Notes: a model not told the origin generated them from the sequence alone. Counted from the first letter of the stretch, positions 22,172-33,890 are shown. The stretch is DNA of 64,000 nucleotides from Dendrolimus kikuchii (GCA_019925095.2 CM034401.1:16714338-16778337), one strand, 5' to 3'. Numbers and translations are program-made.

Positions 22172-22470
22172 ATAGCAGGTAAGTTGCTGACTAACTTGAT
22201 GGAAAGTAGTTAGCGTTGGCTATGGACATTCGCAACAGAGGTGTAACTAATTAGCTGCCTGCCTCAACATTTTTATGATACCCTTCTTTAACAAACCCAT
22301 GTCGTAACGCATAGGGAAAACCTCATTGGGAAGTTCTCGCCAGATCGTGGTTGTACGTCCAATAAATCTTCTAGAAAACCATTGCGTAATTGAGCGTGAT
22401 GGGTCAAGGAAATGAGGGTGAAATTCTTGCTGATAGTGGCCAGTGCGGTTGTGAAAATTTTTCCAATAAA
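22172..22470 (-). pseudogene. LINE (family L4) C-terminus plus 3' UTR
   Basis: The minus strand encodes the tail of a LINE ORF2: HYQQEFHPHFLDPSRS, TIWRELPNEVFPMRYDM, then GLLKKGIIKMLRQA. It is followed by a 3' UTR with TCCATAGCCAACGCTAACTA, related to 49684-49755. It is interrupted on its upstream side by the Helitron at 22471. Stops and substitutions mark it as dead. Confidence 0.65.
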
Positions 22471-22726
22471 TCTTATACTAATATATAAAGCTGAAGAGTT
22501 TATTTGTTTGTTTGAACGCGCTACTCTCAGGAACTACTGGTTTGATTTGAAAAATTCTTTCAGTGTTAGATAGCCCATTTATCGAGGAAGGCATTAGGCT
22601 AAATATCATCACGTTAAGACCAATAGGAGCGGAGCACCAATGAAGAATGTTTCAAAATCGGAGGGTTTTTATAACTTACTGTTTTGTAAACTATTCTACG
22701 CGAACGAAGTCGCGGGCAGACGATAG
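22471..22726 (+). mobile_element. non-autonomous Helitron-like (family H1)
   Basis: Begins TCTTATACTAATATATAAAG after A and ends ATAG before T. The stem-loop CGCGA-ACGAAG-TCGCG (699-714 of the 22-kb block) sits about 12 bases before the end. It has inserted next to the L4 LINE remnant. Sister of 20184-20444. Confidence 0.8.
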
Positions 22727-22727
22727 T

Positions 22728-23300
22728 AATATATACCAAGTGCGTGTCAGACCAAGTGTTCCATAGAGGTAACAAACCTCCACTATTTTTGTTATTTGGC
22801 TACGAAACATTTGGCTACGTTGGCTCCCCCCTCCCACCTGAGGCCCAATTCTGCTATTTCATTATCTTGGTGTTGCGAAAATATTAAAGGTACGCAATTC
22901 CCTTGCGTTGGTGTCAAGAGTTAGTATTCTACCAAATCCATAATATCTTCTCGATATTGTCGCGGCAGAATAATATTAGAAAAAAATGGTATTATCATTA
23001 GTGTCTACGACAAGGTGTCGCGAGAAGTCACTAAACCATTATTCAAATTGCAACACTAAAAGGTTGTGAAATTTATATTTTCATACAGTGGTAACACTAA
23101 ATAAAATGTATTCTTGAAAACGCATCGGTGTTGACATTTTTCTAACAACCTTAAAATCCACGCAAATCAAATTAATTGCCGAAAGAAGCTTCCTAGATAT
23201 GAACAAAATGCCGAAATCAGGCAAACCTACGATTAAGACGACATTGTCCGGCGATTTTGACGAGACAGTAATAGTAGAATTGGGCACCTGGTGTTGCAAA
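22728..23300. other. intergenic, nothing recognised
   Basis: No supported feature. Confidence 0.3.
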
Positions 23301-23301
23301 C

Positions 23302-23303
<2 letters not shown>

Positions 23304-23368
<65 letters not shown>
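23304..23368. repeat. (TA)n microsatellite
   Basis: About 65 bp of TA, then GG and a further short TA run. It lies at the presumed 5' end of the following Helitron-like repeat. Confidence 0.95.
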
Positions 23369-23370
<2 letters not shown>

Positions 23371-23384
23371 TATATATATAAATC

Positions 23385-23783
23385 AATTACTGTTCGTTAG
23401 TCTCGCTAAAATTCGAGAATGGCTGGACTGATTTGGCTAATATTGGTTTTGAATTATTTGTGGAAGTTCAGGGAATTCAGGGAATGCTTGGAAGTTCAGG
23501 GAATGCTTGGAATATAGTAAAATAACAATCTCGCCTTCCCTTAGAAACTATTCCTACCTGTCAAACATTTGATGTTCGTCCCGTCGTTTAGAAATCAATT
23601 AAATTAAAAAGTCGTTCAGAAATCAAATTATATTTAAAAGCAAAGTTTTTTTTTGATGTTTTTGTTTTGAATGTCAAACGTTTACGACCACATTCTTTAC
23701 TAAAGTTGAAACATTCTTCAATTATCATTCAGCTTTTTTATTTATTGATTATGAGGCGGTACGAAGTTTGCCGGGTCAGCTAG
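23385..23783 (+). mobile_element. non-autonomous Helitron-like (family H3)
   Basis: The 3' end GGCGGTACGAAGTTTGCCGG then GTCAGCTAG before T is a Helitron-style CTAG end with GGC/GCC complementarity upstream. The 5' boundary is blurred by the (TA)n tract. It contains a small tandem duplication of GGAAGTTCAGGGAAT and CAGGGAATGCTTGGAA around 23463-23515. Confidence 0.65.
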
Positions 23784-23869
23784 TATACAATAAATATACT
23801 TACATAATTATATTAAATTAACAAAGATAAAATGTAAAATATTTGTGTGTTTTGGGTGTTTTGATAATA

Positions 23870-26100
23870 AATAGAAAGAAGAAAGAAAGAAAGAAAAAAT
23901 ATTTATTTAGGACAAGATACAAAAAGACTTATATGATAATATATATAACAATAAATTGTGATGTCCTAAAAAGGCTCTTGCTCAGCATATTGCTAGTTTC
24001 ACAACCAGCGCTGGTCTTCCGCAAGTACCTGTAAATGATGCCACGGCTTGGCTCCACAAAGCAAATTAAAACGATAAACATTTGTTGTAAAATTATACAA
24101 AATAAATTACTAATTATTTGAACATTGTTCTATTACAAATAAAAGAAAAAAATAAAATAAAAAAACTGGACAGAAATGACGAACAAGACAAAAAATAATA
24201 ATAAATTGATAATGGTTTGTCATATCGTAATAATTGACATATTATAAAATACTTGTGTCGTATTTAAGGTCTCTCTGGCGAAATTGATGGTCAATTAAGA
24301 ATTTTTTTAAGTTAGTTCGGAACCCAAAAACTGACTGCAGCTTCCTTATCGGCGGCGGTATGTTATTCCAGCACTTCGATGCAGCGTAACGAAAACTCCC
24401 CCTGAAGGCAGCCGAACAATGCTGCTGAGTAGCGAGCTGCACCGAGCCTTGCCTACAACCGAGTGACCTTCTTGTTGATATCCACGAAAGCTTTTCGTAA
24501 AGATATAAAGGTGTTTTATTATTTATAACACCAAAAAGCAAGCAAGCTAAATGTAATTTTTGACGATGTTTCATTCTTAATATAGAATGCTTGTTTAGGA
24601 ATGGTGTAACGTGACCTCTTAACGGAACTTTGAAACAAAACCGTACACAAGCATTCTGTACTCTTTGAATGAGACGCTTAGTTTTAGCAAGAAGCCGAGG
24701 ACCAAAAATCACATCTGCGTAATTTAGATGTGATAGAACAAGAGATTCCACTAGTTGAATGCGTAATGCTTCATTTATAAATGGTCTTATACGGTATAAA
24801 ATTTTGAGCTTATAGAAGCAAGTTCTAACTGAGTTAGCAATATGTTTCTCAAACTTTAAATCGCAATCTACATACAACCCTAAGTTACGAGCTACGTAAA
24901 CTTGTTCTACGGGTTCACCCATGAGCATTACTTTTGCTGATGGGTGAAGAATATTGAGTTGATGTTTGGAACCAAAAACGAGATATTTAGTTTTAACAGG
25001 GTTAAGAAGTAAGGAATTAGATTCAGACCATTGAGCTATTCTATAGAGATCTTCGTTTATTTTGTTTATTGCATTATTTATCTCGGATGGTTTAAATGAA
25101 ATATATATCTGTGTGTCATCGGCGTAAAAATGAACTTTACAGTGTCTTATATGTGTTGCTAAGTCTGCAGTGTACAGGATAAAGAGAATTGGTCCTAATA
25201 TTGATCCTTGCGGAACGCCTCTATTGATTGGCAAATTTTCAGAAAGCTGTGAGCTACCATCAATATTATTGAGCTTAACTTGCTGGTATCGGCTAGTGAG
25301 AAAACTTTGAAACCATTTAACAGTTTTTGCTTTGAACCCATAATAACTCAGCTTAGAGAGTAACAAATTAATATTGATCGAGTCAAATGCCCTTGAAAAG
25401 TCTAATAAAACTAATAGCGTACACAACCCATTGTCCTGCGCGACGAGTATATTATCAATTACATCTAATAGTGCAGTTGACGTACTGCGCCCCTTCCTAA
25501 ACCCCGACTGGGCTTCAGGGAGAATGCGATTTGCTTCAAGGAACTTAGTTACCTGAAAACTTACTATTTTCTCCATAATTTTAGACAAGCATGGTAAAAT
25601 ACTAATGGGTCTTAAATCTTTAAGCACACATGGGTTAGAAATTTTAGGTAGAGGGCGAACAATAGCATGCTTCCACATATCCGGAAATGTGGACGTGCAG
25701 ATTGAGATATTTATAATAGATAGTATTAAATTTATACTGTGAGGAAACGTCATTAAAAGCATATTCAAACTTATGTCATCGCTACCAACTGCGTTCGATT
25801 TCAGACTTTTAAATGTTTTTTGTAGAGTTTTTAAATCGATTGGTTCTAAATCAAACACTGAGTCACTAAAACTATGAAATACATAATAAGTTAATAAAGA
25901 GAAACTAACCTCAGCTGTGCCTGGTATATTTAAAAAATGATTATTAATGATATCAGCATTATTAAAGTGTGGAGGAAGATCTACATTATTTTTTGGTAAA
26001 ATAATATTTTTCAAATTTGTCCAGAGAGCTCTTGGTTCACGTATTTTGTTGATAATATTATGTTTGAAATATGCTGACTTTTCAAAAAAATAATAACAAA
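23870..26100 (-). mobile_element. 5'-truncated LINE (family L2) with (TTTC)n tail
   Basis: A minus-strand non-LTR element with an open reverse transcriptase frame, about 340 bp of AT-rich 3' UTR, and a GAAA-repeat on the plus strand at 23874-23900 that is probably its simple-repeat tail. The endonuclease domain is missing. Coding sequence continues a little upstream of 26014 (FFEKSAYFKHNIINKIREP, then RALWTNLKN) before a stop, so it is truncated around 26100. No target duplication identified. Confidence 0.8.
24242..26014 (-). CDS. LINE reverse transcriptase, endonuclease missing
   Basis: A 590-codon open frame with the complete reverse transcriptase order: PLPKISNPCVLKDLRPISIL, LLDFSRAFDSI (motif A), RGVPQGSILGPILF, the catalytic HFYADDTQIYISF, and the thumb stretch NLGLYVDCDLKFEKHI. 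A C-terminal region follows with the words WNNIPPPIRKLQSVFGFRTN and a short tail ending KYDTSIL. The stated start is just the first Met left after truncation; the natural protein would carry an endonuclease upstream. Lack of stops over 590 codons in such AT-rich DNA implies a recent insertion, even though a copy without endonuclease should be unable to move by itself. It resembles ORF2 at 11463-14429 in order, but the sequences differ enough to be a separate family. Confidence 0.9.
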   Translation of the reverse strand: MKNIILPKNNVDLPPHFNNADIINNHFLNIPGTAEVSFSLLTYYVFHSFSDSVFDLEPIDLKTLQKTFKSLKSNAVGSDDISLNMLLMTFPHSINLILSIINISICTSTFPDMWKHAIVRPLPKISNPCVLKDLRPISILPCLSKIMEKIVSFQVTKFLEANRILPEAQSGFRKGRSTSTALLDVIDNILVAQDNGLCTLLVLLDFSRAFDSININLLLSKLSYYGFKAKTVKWFQSFLTSRYQQVKLNNIDGSSQLSENLPINRGVPQGSILGPILFILYTADLATHIRHCKVHFYADDTQIYISFKPSEINNAINKINEDLYRIAQWSESNSLLLNPVKTKYLVFGSKHQLNILHPSAKVMLMGEPVEQVYVARNLGLYVDCDLKFEKHIANSVRTCFYKLKILYRIRPFINEALRIQLVESLVLSHLNYADVIFGPRLLAKTKRLIQRVQNACVRFCFKVPLRGHVTPFLNKHSILRMKHRQKLHLACLLFGVINNKTPLYLYEKLSWISTRRSLGCRQGSVQLATQQHCSAAFRGSFRYAASKCWNNIPPPIRKLQSVFGFRTNLKKFLIDHQFRQRDLKYDTSIL

Positions 26101-26511
26101 TTGATTGCCTAGAGAGTAAGCGAATGCACGAACTTCACTCGGGATCGACCCGAGACAGTTGCCCGCGACTACCGACCGTGCTATACGTGCCCTGTATTCC
26201 ATTCTCTCAAAGCACTCAACAGCTAACTTTCGAACCTTTAAAAATCTTGTTTTCATTCTCTGTACAAGTTGTATCCGTTACACAGGTCATCTGCCTATTT
26301 GTCAGGGTCGCAATAACAAAAGATGACTGATTTCCAACACGTAATGCATAAGGCACAGTTGAACATTATTGCAGTCTTTACAGTTACAATATAGTTTTAA
26401 AGCCAGTGGGACAAACTGGTTTCCAACTTTGTTTTCTGCGGAGTTAGTTGAATTTAGTTGTCTCTTTGTATTGTGGTGTGAGTCACAAAATGTTTATTTT
26501 CTTTTAGATAG
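26101..26511. other. intergenic upstream of LINE L2
   Basis: A minus-strand 81-codon frame (26011-26256, with MKTRFLKVRKLAVECFERME) overlaps the truncated LINE start. It could be LINE sequence in a shifted frame or unrelated. Confidence 0.3.
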
Positions 26512-26660
26512 ATAGATAGATATAACACTCTAGTGTTCACCAAAACTTGGAAATTGTAAAAATGCACAAGACAGTAGTTACATGATTGGTATAACAAAAG
26601 GAGGTCTTATAGCTAAAAGCGATCTCTTTCAGGCAACCTGACTCAATGAAAATAATTCTT
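26512..26660 (-). repeat. LINE family L5 3' UTR fragment
   Basis: Plus-strand text AGATAGATAGATATAACACT, then GTTCACCAAAA, TAGCTAAAAGCGATCTCTTT and CAGGCAACCTGACT. This matches the tail of the element at 54464-55330; the (GATA)n end is the 3' terminus on the minus strand. Confidence 0.75.
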
Positions 26661-26780
26661 AATTTATCTAATTATTACATATTAATGAAGAAAAAAAATT
26701 GAAAAAGAAAATTGTATTGATATCTTGTAGTTTCGAGTTTTGCCAAAATATCCATGAATTTGAGATCATTATTTCTGATA

Positions 26781-27048
26781 TCTTGATATGTAAAAATGAA
26801 TGTTTGTGTGTATGTCCTTTATAGAATCGTAAACTATACATCCGATTTTGATGAAATTTTGTGTGTGTGTTTGAGTGGGTCACGAGATGGTGTACAGCTA
26901 CAATTGGAACCGGTAGGTGGCGCTGAGATCGGGTTCTAGAATTCCCTTAATCACCGGGAGCGATTTTGGTGATTTTGTTTTTGTGTCATGAAACAGTCTT
27001 TTAGGAATTCAGAATATATGGCGGTACGAAGTTCGCCGTGTCAGCTAG
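26781..27048 (+). mobile_element. non-autonomous Helitron-like (family H4)
   Basis: TCTTGATATGTAAAAATGAA follows A, and GTCAGCTAG precedes T. GGCG and CGCC, 10 bases apart, form a subterminal hairpin near the 3' end. 268 bp. Confidence 0.75.
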
Positions 27049-27185
27049 TTATGATAAATAAAACAAAATTCATATAAAAAACGAGCGTTAAAATACAGCA
27101 GATTATATAACAAATATAGTTTCAATTACCGTTTACCTATTTATTTGACTCGTTAAAGTTGTGACGTCATACCTTGTTGCATACA

Positions 27186-27409
27186 TTTTTTTTATTGCAT
27201 GAGTTCAGCAGACTGGAAGACGACCCACTGGTGAAAAGCGGTTACCATCGCTTTCGCAACACCAAAGATGCTACAAATGCGCTGCTGCTCTCTAAACGGA
27301 GACTGGAACCTGGCCACTAATGCCGGAACACAACTCAAGGTTGTTATGGCGGCATACTCTAGACCAGGGGTGGTAGCCATCCAGTCGGCCAAATGCCCTA
27401 CCACCTGGC
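27186..27409 (-). repeat. Family S repeat, 5'-truncated antisense copy
   Basis: From poly(T)ATTGCATGAGTTCAGCAG to CCCTACCACCTGG. The head of the repeat (beyond CCAGGTGG in sense) is missing, as expected of incomplete reverse transcription. Confidence 0.85.
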
Positions 27410-27886
27410 AACTTCTAAATTTAAGAGGTTTCAGCGTTTTGTACGTTGATGAAGTATCAAAATTGATTTAAATGTTAATTACCCTATCATGATTTATTCC
27501 TATCACTGCTCATTACTTAGACCACAAACCGTATTCAGCGTTTCAATCCGCGTACGTAATTAGTTTTTTGCGTTCGTAAATTTAAACACGTGATGGTTGT
27601 AAATTCGTCACTTATTCACTGTATAAATTATCAAAATACTATCCATCAGTACGTTTTGGATTTTCTTAGAGCCAACAACTTAAATCAGATTCCTGGCACG
27701 AGCGCAAACATCAGGAATACTTTGATAGTTGTCCGTAGCTCTAAAGTCACTTTACAATCACGTACTGAAACATTGAGTAACACGTTCGCCAACCACAGTC
27801 AAAGTGGGGAGAGTCGCCAAATCATTATATTATTTTGAAAACAGAATATATCGCGTAATTCGACTACCCTTCGGCCTACCAACACG
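27410..27886. other. intergenic, nothing recognised
   Basis: Short frames only. Confidence 0.3.
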
Positions 27887-28072
27887 ACGGTGTATATGGT
27901 CGAGTGGCCTAAGCATTTTCAGGGCTTAACGCATTGGAACACAGAGGATCCGGCTTCAGTTCCTGGCATGGTAAATCTAAAATCAACTATCTTTTATTTA
28001 CTATGGTCTAGGTGCTGAGTATAATTTGTTTAGCTTGGGGATGTACTATGTGTGTATTAGTCTGTCAATTAT
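27887..28072 (+). repeat. tRNA-type SINE (family T2), sense copy, diverged
   Basis: TATGGTCGAGTGGCCTAAGC resembles a tRNA A-box region, and CGGCTTCAGTTCCTGGCATG is a mutated B-box region. The body ends TAGCTTGGGGATGTACTATG and then GTCTGTCAATTATT, matching the reverse of 40338-40572. Confidence 0.7.
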
Positions 28073-28074
28073 TT

Positions 28075-29440
28075 AAAAAAATACTACCATTTTGAGTACT
28101 TGTCTACAGTTTTTAGAGTAATTGACATCTTTGATTATGGTGGTGATAGGTATATATTGTAAATATGTCTTTAAATTGCACTGGCAGTTCCTAGTTAAAC
28201 TTCCCAAAATGCACAAACGTTATGAATATGATAATGATCACATTGATAGCTTCTTCAACCAACTTAACGCAATTCATCCTAAGTATCCCAGAATCTATGC
28301 ATTTTTGTGTTACACTTTACTGAGAATCTATCTCACTTTCAGATTAGGACTTTGACATACCTAATAATTTCAATTTAATTATACATATGTTATCTATCAT
28401 AAAAATATTATTATATATCCATTAAAAAAGTAGAATATGCAACAATGTTTATTAATTATATTGTATTCCTAACGCCGTTTGTCGAAAATTTTAAAATCAA
28501 TAAGACATGTGTAATATCAACTGGATTTTTACTACTAACGCCATCTTCGAAAACTAAAGAACTAATATGGATGTAAACATTTAAACTGAATGTTGTTTAG
28601 TTAAAAATATGCAGGATTTTTTTGTTTAAGCACAAATAAATAATCAGTTGTTAACTAATTATTACTAGGTAGAAATCTTCGCGAGCCCTCCTAAAACACC
28701 ACTTTTTGCTAGTTACTACTTATTACTTAGTAAGTGAAAAAAACTACAGACATTTTTTAGATTTTACTACAAATGCTAGCACTATTCTATCCACTTGATT
28801 ATCTGAACTATCTAAAATATAAACTGCACTTGTTTACAAAAAATAAATAAATAATAAAGTACTAAATGTTACCGCCCCTAAGGTAGGTATTGGTACTCCA
28901 AGAAGGCCTGTATGATACATGTACGTATACTATATACAAATACATGTAAGAGATTATGTCATTTTTCTACCTACATATTTAACTAGAGACATTTTCGTTC
29001 AGTCTCGTTTCTATCTTGTATTATCTAATGTATCGAAACAAATCAAAGAGGTCAGCCCTATGGGAACTACTACATGGAATGTTTTAGCAAATACTCAATA
29101 GTTAAACATTGATAAATGTGAGATCCAAATGTTTTTGAAGAAGAATATGGCCATTAATTTGTGCTGGTTTAATATTGTTTCAGAAGTAGATACTATAACA
29201 TAATAGATTTCGTTAGTTTATTACAGGTCAGGCCATGTGGCAAATTTCAAAACCTAGCAACTGACTTTTATTTTTCAATAAATATTGTCTCATTGATTTT
29301 CTTGCTAAGAATTTGCGAATATACGAGTATAGTAAGTGTCAAAACATGTCAAAAATTTTAAAATGTCATATCATTACAATTCATAGTTTTTTTTGCTGTT
29401 TTTCTTGCAAATCACTAGTTATGTAGCGGAAGTCAGTGTA
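28075..29440. other. AT-rich intergenic, nothing recognised
   Basis: Over 1.3 kb without a supported gene or identified repeat. Confidence 0.35.
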
Positions 29441-29449
29441 TACATATTT

Positions 29450-29685
29450 ATATAGGTACGTATGCCCATGTCCTGCTTGAATGCGGAGAGGTGGCCCAAT
29501 ACAGGGCGAAGTATCTGGACGCCCCAGGTAGCCTCCGAGAAGTTTTCAACACATCAAGAAACTGGTGGACTTCCTGGAGAAGTTGGGCTGGTTGGAGTAA
29601 CTCCTCATCCACTCTCGCACGCAAAATAAGCGCTATGTCGTCGAGTTGCGTAAACCGCCCGCTCGCAGAAGAAGAAGATAAGTAC
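29450..29685 (+). pseudogene. LINE ORF2 C-terminal fragment with AAG-type tail
   Basis: Encodes HVLLECGEVAQYRAKYLDAP, GSLREVFNTS and, after a frame change, FLEKLGWLE before a stop. This is the classic C-terminus of an R1/Jockey-side insect LINE, whose HVLLEC motif belongs to the cysteine-rich C-terminal region. A short 3' UTR (GTTGCGTAAACCGCCCGCTC) follows and ends GCAGAAGAAGAAGAT, the 3' tail. 5'-truncated and frameshifted. Confidence 0.7.
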
Positions 29686-29689
29686 ATAC

Positions 29690-31535
29690 GTATAAACAAA
29701 AACACGGCACAGAAACAATATCGTTGTTTGGCAACACCTTGTTCTGCATCACACAACATTGAGAGAACGTTATTGTGCCATTAATAGCCGAACTTTGTAT
29801 TATAACAAAGCAAACAAATTGTAACACTATCTCAGACTGCGATCTACCCCTTTTAGGGTACACTTGTGAGATGTTATGATGACGTCCTACAATGTGTGTT
29901 CTAGAGATAAGAAACGAATCATATTTGACGGCTTTTATTGTCTGAGTGTAATGTGTAGTGAAGCCAACATTACGGATACAAGGCACTGATAAATATCGAT
30001 ATTCTATTAGTAATCACTGTTCACTGGTTTTTACCTAATGTGTAGTGCTTATTGGTTCTGGATATTTTTTCTAATTCAAAACAAGAATCTTTCAATTTAC
30101 CTACTATGTTTGATATAAATTACGTACTATGTCTATGTAACTACTCGAAAACATGCTAAGATAAATGCTGTCGATTATCATAAGTTACATACCAGCTATC
30201 ACATATATAATATGCGGGGATATTTGAGTGTTTTATTTTACTATAACTTAACCTTTGCAGATTTTGTGGATCAATAGCTGTTATATTATATTTCAAAAGA
30301 TCAGATGTCATTTGAAAACGTAAGACGAAAAATACCGACTTATACACCTACCTGTTCCTACATATACACACGCAATTCTTATGTAACATTAAGTTGAAAC
30401 GATTTACTAGAACATTATTGACAAACTTCTTTGCAGTTTGGTAAAGAAATGTGTGTAAAAATAATACAACATATTGAGTAAAAAAATATGTATAGTATAG
30501 CTGAATTAAGAACCTACCCTTTTTTTGAAGTCAATTAAAATTAATTAAACAAAATCACATACTAGTACCAATGTATACGATTTAATAAATAAGATTTAAT
30601 ATTTATTAATTTCATTAGATACTACTATTATATATCGGTGTTTCGCGAATTAGACTAATCTTAGAGCAGGAACCGATGTGATTACCATTTCTGTGGATGA
30701 AAACTTTATTGATAATAATTATTATGTACACTCCTATAAATTAATTAGTAGTACGTGGACTAATAAACAAAATAACCACAGATCTGCAGTATAATGAGAC
30801 CCATACCAAACAAAGAAGAAGGAAGAAGTAAAAAATTTATTTGTAAGTAAAAATCAAATTTCATAAATGCAATATCCCATCACTAATGCAAACAGTAGTC
30901 ATATCCATAATGCTAGCAAAAACTAAAATTATAGCATAATCACCCGCAGCATTCTATTGTTACGGACACTCCAAAGCTAATATTAGATAAGTGCTCGATT
31001 GTACTAGGCATAAGTAACCTTTCCCAATAGTACCCTGGGGTATATTAACCTGAAAGGTACAGTATATCTCACACTATCTAGAGCTTAAGTTTAGGGTTGT
31101 CTTAGTTATTTGTACCCAGAAAGGGATTGACATAGGTAAATTGTCTTGGAGGGTCTGCAAATGACTTTAAACCTTATGCCAGAAGTGGAAAGTACATGTT
31201 TCCTTTTGAAGTATTATCAGATTTTGCGTTGATGATCAAGTAAAGAAGTTTGGAACTGTCTCACGGATGTTGTGTAGATTTCGCTAATGGTTTCGTGAAG
31301 TGTTTTCTTGACAGAGGTGAGCTGAGTTAGTTGAGTACGATGCGAAAGTGGTTCTTTTGACCATTATGTAGCTATTATAAAGTATTTATACATAAATGTA
31401 ACGTTTTTTGCAGTTTTTATGATTTACAGGAGGTTTCCAATATTTATACCTAACAGATATGGTATAAATAAAGTGGCGTAGAGAAGTTTATGCGTTTTGT
31501 AATACTGTGCTGGCTTTTTATTGTTATGTATATTT
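29690..31535. other. AT-rich intergenic
   Basis: At 30513-30538, CTTTTTTTGAAGTCAATTAA is a single decayed end of the inverted-repeat family at 61605-61849. Nothing else is recognised. Confidence 0.35.
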
Positions 31536-31537
31536 GC

Positions 31538-31784
31538 TTGGTGGTAGGGCATTTGCCCGACTGGATGGCTACCACCCCTGGTCTAAAGTATGTCGCCATA
31601 ACAACGTTAGTTGTGTTCCGGCATTAGTGACCAGGTTCCAGTCTGCCTTAAGAGAGCAGCAGCGCATTTGTAGCAACTTTGCTGTTGCAAATGTCCATAG
31701 GTGATGGTAACCGCTTTCCATCAAATCAAATCCGCTTTCATCATCGCCGTCTGCCTGTATACGGATCTCCTGCAATAAAAAAAA
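31538..31784 (+). repeat. Family S repeat, 5'-truncated sense copy
   Basis: Starts inside the repeat at TGGTGGTAGGGCATTTGCCC and runs to CTCCTGCAATAAAAAAAA. A short direct duplication (ATCAAATCAAATCCGCTTTC) lies near its 3' end. Confidence 0.85.
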
Positions 31785-31960
31785 GGCAAACTGGCAAACG
31801 GGTCCACTTGATGGCAAGTGGTTACCGTCGTCTATGGATAAGAGTGTAATACCAAGAGAGATAATTCGTTGCCTTCGTTCGTTCGTCGTTCTTTGAGACA
31901 TGAAATATCTGTTTTTTTTTATATATCTGTTTGCGCCCTTCTTGATGGGCCACATGTTGT
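31785..31960 (-). pseudogene. LINE family L4 C-terminus and 3' UTR
   Basis: The minus strand reads WPIKKGANRYIKK, then a 3' UTR with CCATAGACGACGGTAACCAC and TTGCCATCAAGTGGACCCGT. This parallels 49600-49755 (MGLFKKGVSRYLKSS, same UTR). It lies tail to tail against a family S copy whose own end shares this UTR. Confidence 0.65.
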
Positions 31961-32225
31961 AGTGTTCTGGAAAAATCGCAGGAGAGTTAATTTCACAGAT
32001 TGCTTATATTTATTCCGGTTTTAGTCACTATGTGTATTAACACTGCTATAAAAGCAAAAACATCTCCAAACTGTTTTAAATTAATATGTAGGGGAGACCA
32101 AGAATATGTAAATATTATCTACATTATTCTACCTATTAATCAAATACAATACAAGGAAACTTATTTGTATTGTATTCTGTTCATAGTCCCTTAAGTCTAT
32201 AAGTAGAATATTGAGTCTAGATCAC
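31961..32225. other. intergenic, nothing recognised
   Basis: Short AT-rich spacer. Confidence 0.3.
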
Positions 32226-32590
32226 CGTCTTCTATAGGTCAGGTGCCCAGAAGGCTGGCTACGTTTCCTCGCTGGATCGCCATACTGATCCGTTGCCCGA
32301 GGTAAGCACCAGCCCTCTGATCATCTGAAGAGTCAATTAGTCGTTTTGATCAATTTTGGTAGAGGCTCATGGCCTCAGGACCCCACGGTCCAAGCGTTTC
32401 GACAGTAAACGGCACAAACATATAACTCTCACTGAGGGTTGCATATTTGCGCCGCTTGAGTGATTCAGCTGTTTCCGCCGCCGAACTGGCTGATCTAGAT
32501 GTGATTGATTAATATGATGCGGCCAACGAGTCTACGCAAGTCGCATCCCACACCAAAGGCTTGCCACGCCGCCAGGGAATTAGAGACGCC
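32226..32590 (-). pseudogene. LINE family L3 C-terminal fragment (GPWGP type)
   Basis: The minus strand gives AAETAESLKRRKYATLSE, SYMFVPFTVETLGPWGPEA, then a stop, then DQRAGAYLGQRISMAIQRGN and VASLLGT. I recognise this as the C-terminus of an insect non-LTR retrotransposon protein but cannot name the clade. Three copies are in the window. Stop codons make it dead. Confidence 0.7.
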
Positions 32591-32956
32591 TACCATCGTT
32601 AACAATTTTATAATTGTTGTACTTATTTGAAATTGAAGGAAAAATATCTAACATTACCAAGAAAATGTATTCCCAAACATTATTAAATAAATCCATTCGG
32701 CAAGATAAACAAACGAACTGTGGAGACAATCATAACACGGTATAAGGGTCGTACGATAGAACAAACAAAAAGAGAGGGGGGTTTTTGATAAGGCGTTCCC
32801 ATGGGCACGACCCATGGACATCCAATGCTTGTGGTGTTGCGATAATTTAGTGGTTTCACTGCGTTTTCCTGCTTACTTGCTACAGGCGCGTATATTTTAG
32901 AACAGATAACATTGTTTGTTGATCATGTACTCAGGTAAATAAGTTTAAAATTATTA
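32591..32956. other. intergenic, nothing recognised
   Basis: No supported feature. Confidence 0.3.
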
Positions 32957-33284
32957 GTTGCTTACATTAATACGTGAAGCAAAAGCTTTGTACCCCTTTT
33001 TACGAAAATTTCGCATACTTATAGTTTATATAGAGAAGGAGTGCAGAATGTTAACATTTTTAAAAAATTATACGTAAAAAATACATTAAATCAATAAAAA
33101 AAAATCATTACACACACACGCATATAGACTCTTTTATTTATTGTTAAAGAAATTAACAGTGTAGCCTTGGCGAAATCTGTGATTATTGAAGTATATATAG
33201 TCTTTGACAACAGAACTTTGATAATGAACAAACTTATAATTTAAATTAATTATGGTCGAATTTCGACCACTGGGCGACCACTAG
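32957..33284 (+). mobile_element. non-autonomous Helitron-like (family H5), empty-site copy
   Basis: Reads ATTAATACGTGAAGCAAAAG at the 5' side (the very first bases are eroded) and ends GCGACCACTAG before T. A 7-bp stem GGTCGAA/TTCGACC lies about 11 bases before the CTAG, as in Helitron 3' ends. It is the sister of 60906-61388 and lacks that copy's 152-bp insertion: CTTATAGTTTATATAGAG is continuous here. Confidence 0.82.
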
Positions 33285-33364
33285 TTATAGTAACAGCTTT
33301 ATAGATGAGAAATGAGGATATTGTAAATCTCATTGCACTAATAAAATATTGCTCATTTAAAGAG

Positions 33365-33890
33365 TACACGTCCTCCCCAGGATCTTCTTCCTCTTTATCA
33401 GAATGAGGACGTTGGGGCCTCGAGGTTTTACCTCTTTACCCCGGCTGCAACTCAGTGGACAACTACCCACCGTTAACTGGGTTTGGAGCTGCTGGAGTCT
33501 TCTCCGCATGGCGGTGGCGTTCGGTGGACGTCTCGAGCTTTAGGTGGCCACCTGTGGCTTCTGGTCTGGCCTGTCATCAGCGTTGTAGTTTCGCGACCTC
33601 GCGCCACCGCCATGGTTAGGTGAACGTATGAAATCACGAAGAGTCATCAGCCAAGTTCTTTGATGGCCTGGTGGCCGTGCGTGTAGTGGAGCAATTTCGT
33701 GGAGTGACGACGTGCGGCCGCCGCTACCGGCGCGGTCTAACAATCGCCGTTCCATCATCGCTACAAACTCCTCAACATTGGGTATACCCGTACCAAGCCG
33801 GAGTTACATACGATAGCCTCGAGCGGAGATAAGTCTTATAGGGAACGTGCACGAACTATAGGTGGCAGCACAAATCGACACGAGAACCAC
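33365..33890. other. GC-rich patch, possible retroelement remnant
   Basis: The minus strand has an open frame around 33770-33360 with words VEEFVAMMERRLLDRAGSGG and HGGGARSRNYNADDRPDQKP, ending at a stop at 33540. Its base composition differs from its neighbours. It may be an untranslated or linker part of a LINE; no domain is identified. Confidence 0.35.

Noticed and set aside
23081..23386. 101-codon frame with Ile-Tyr repeats
   Set aside because: Half of it is the (TA)n tract; the rest has no support.
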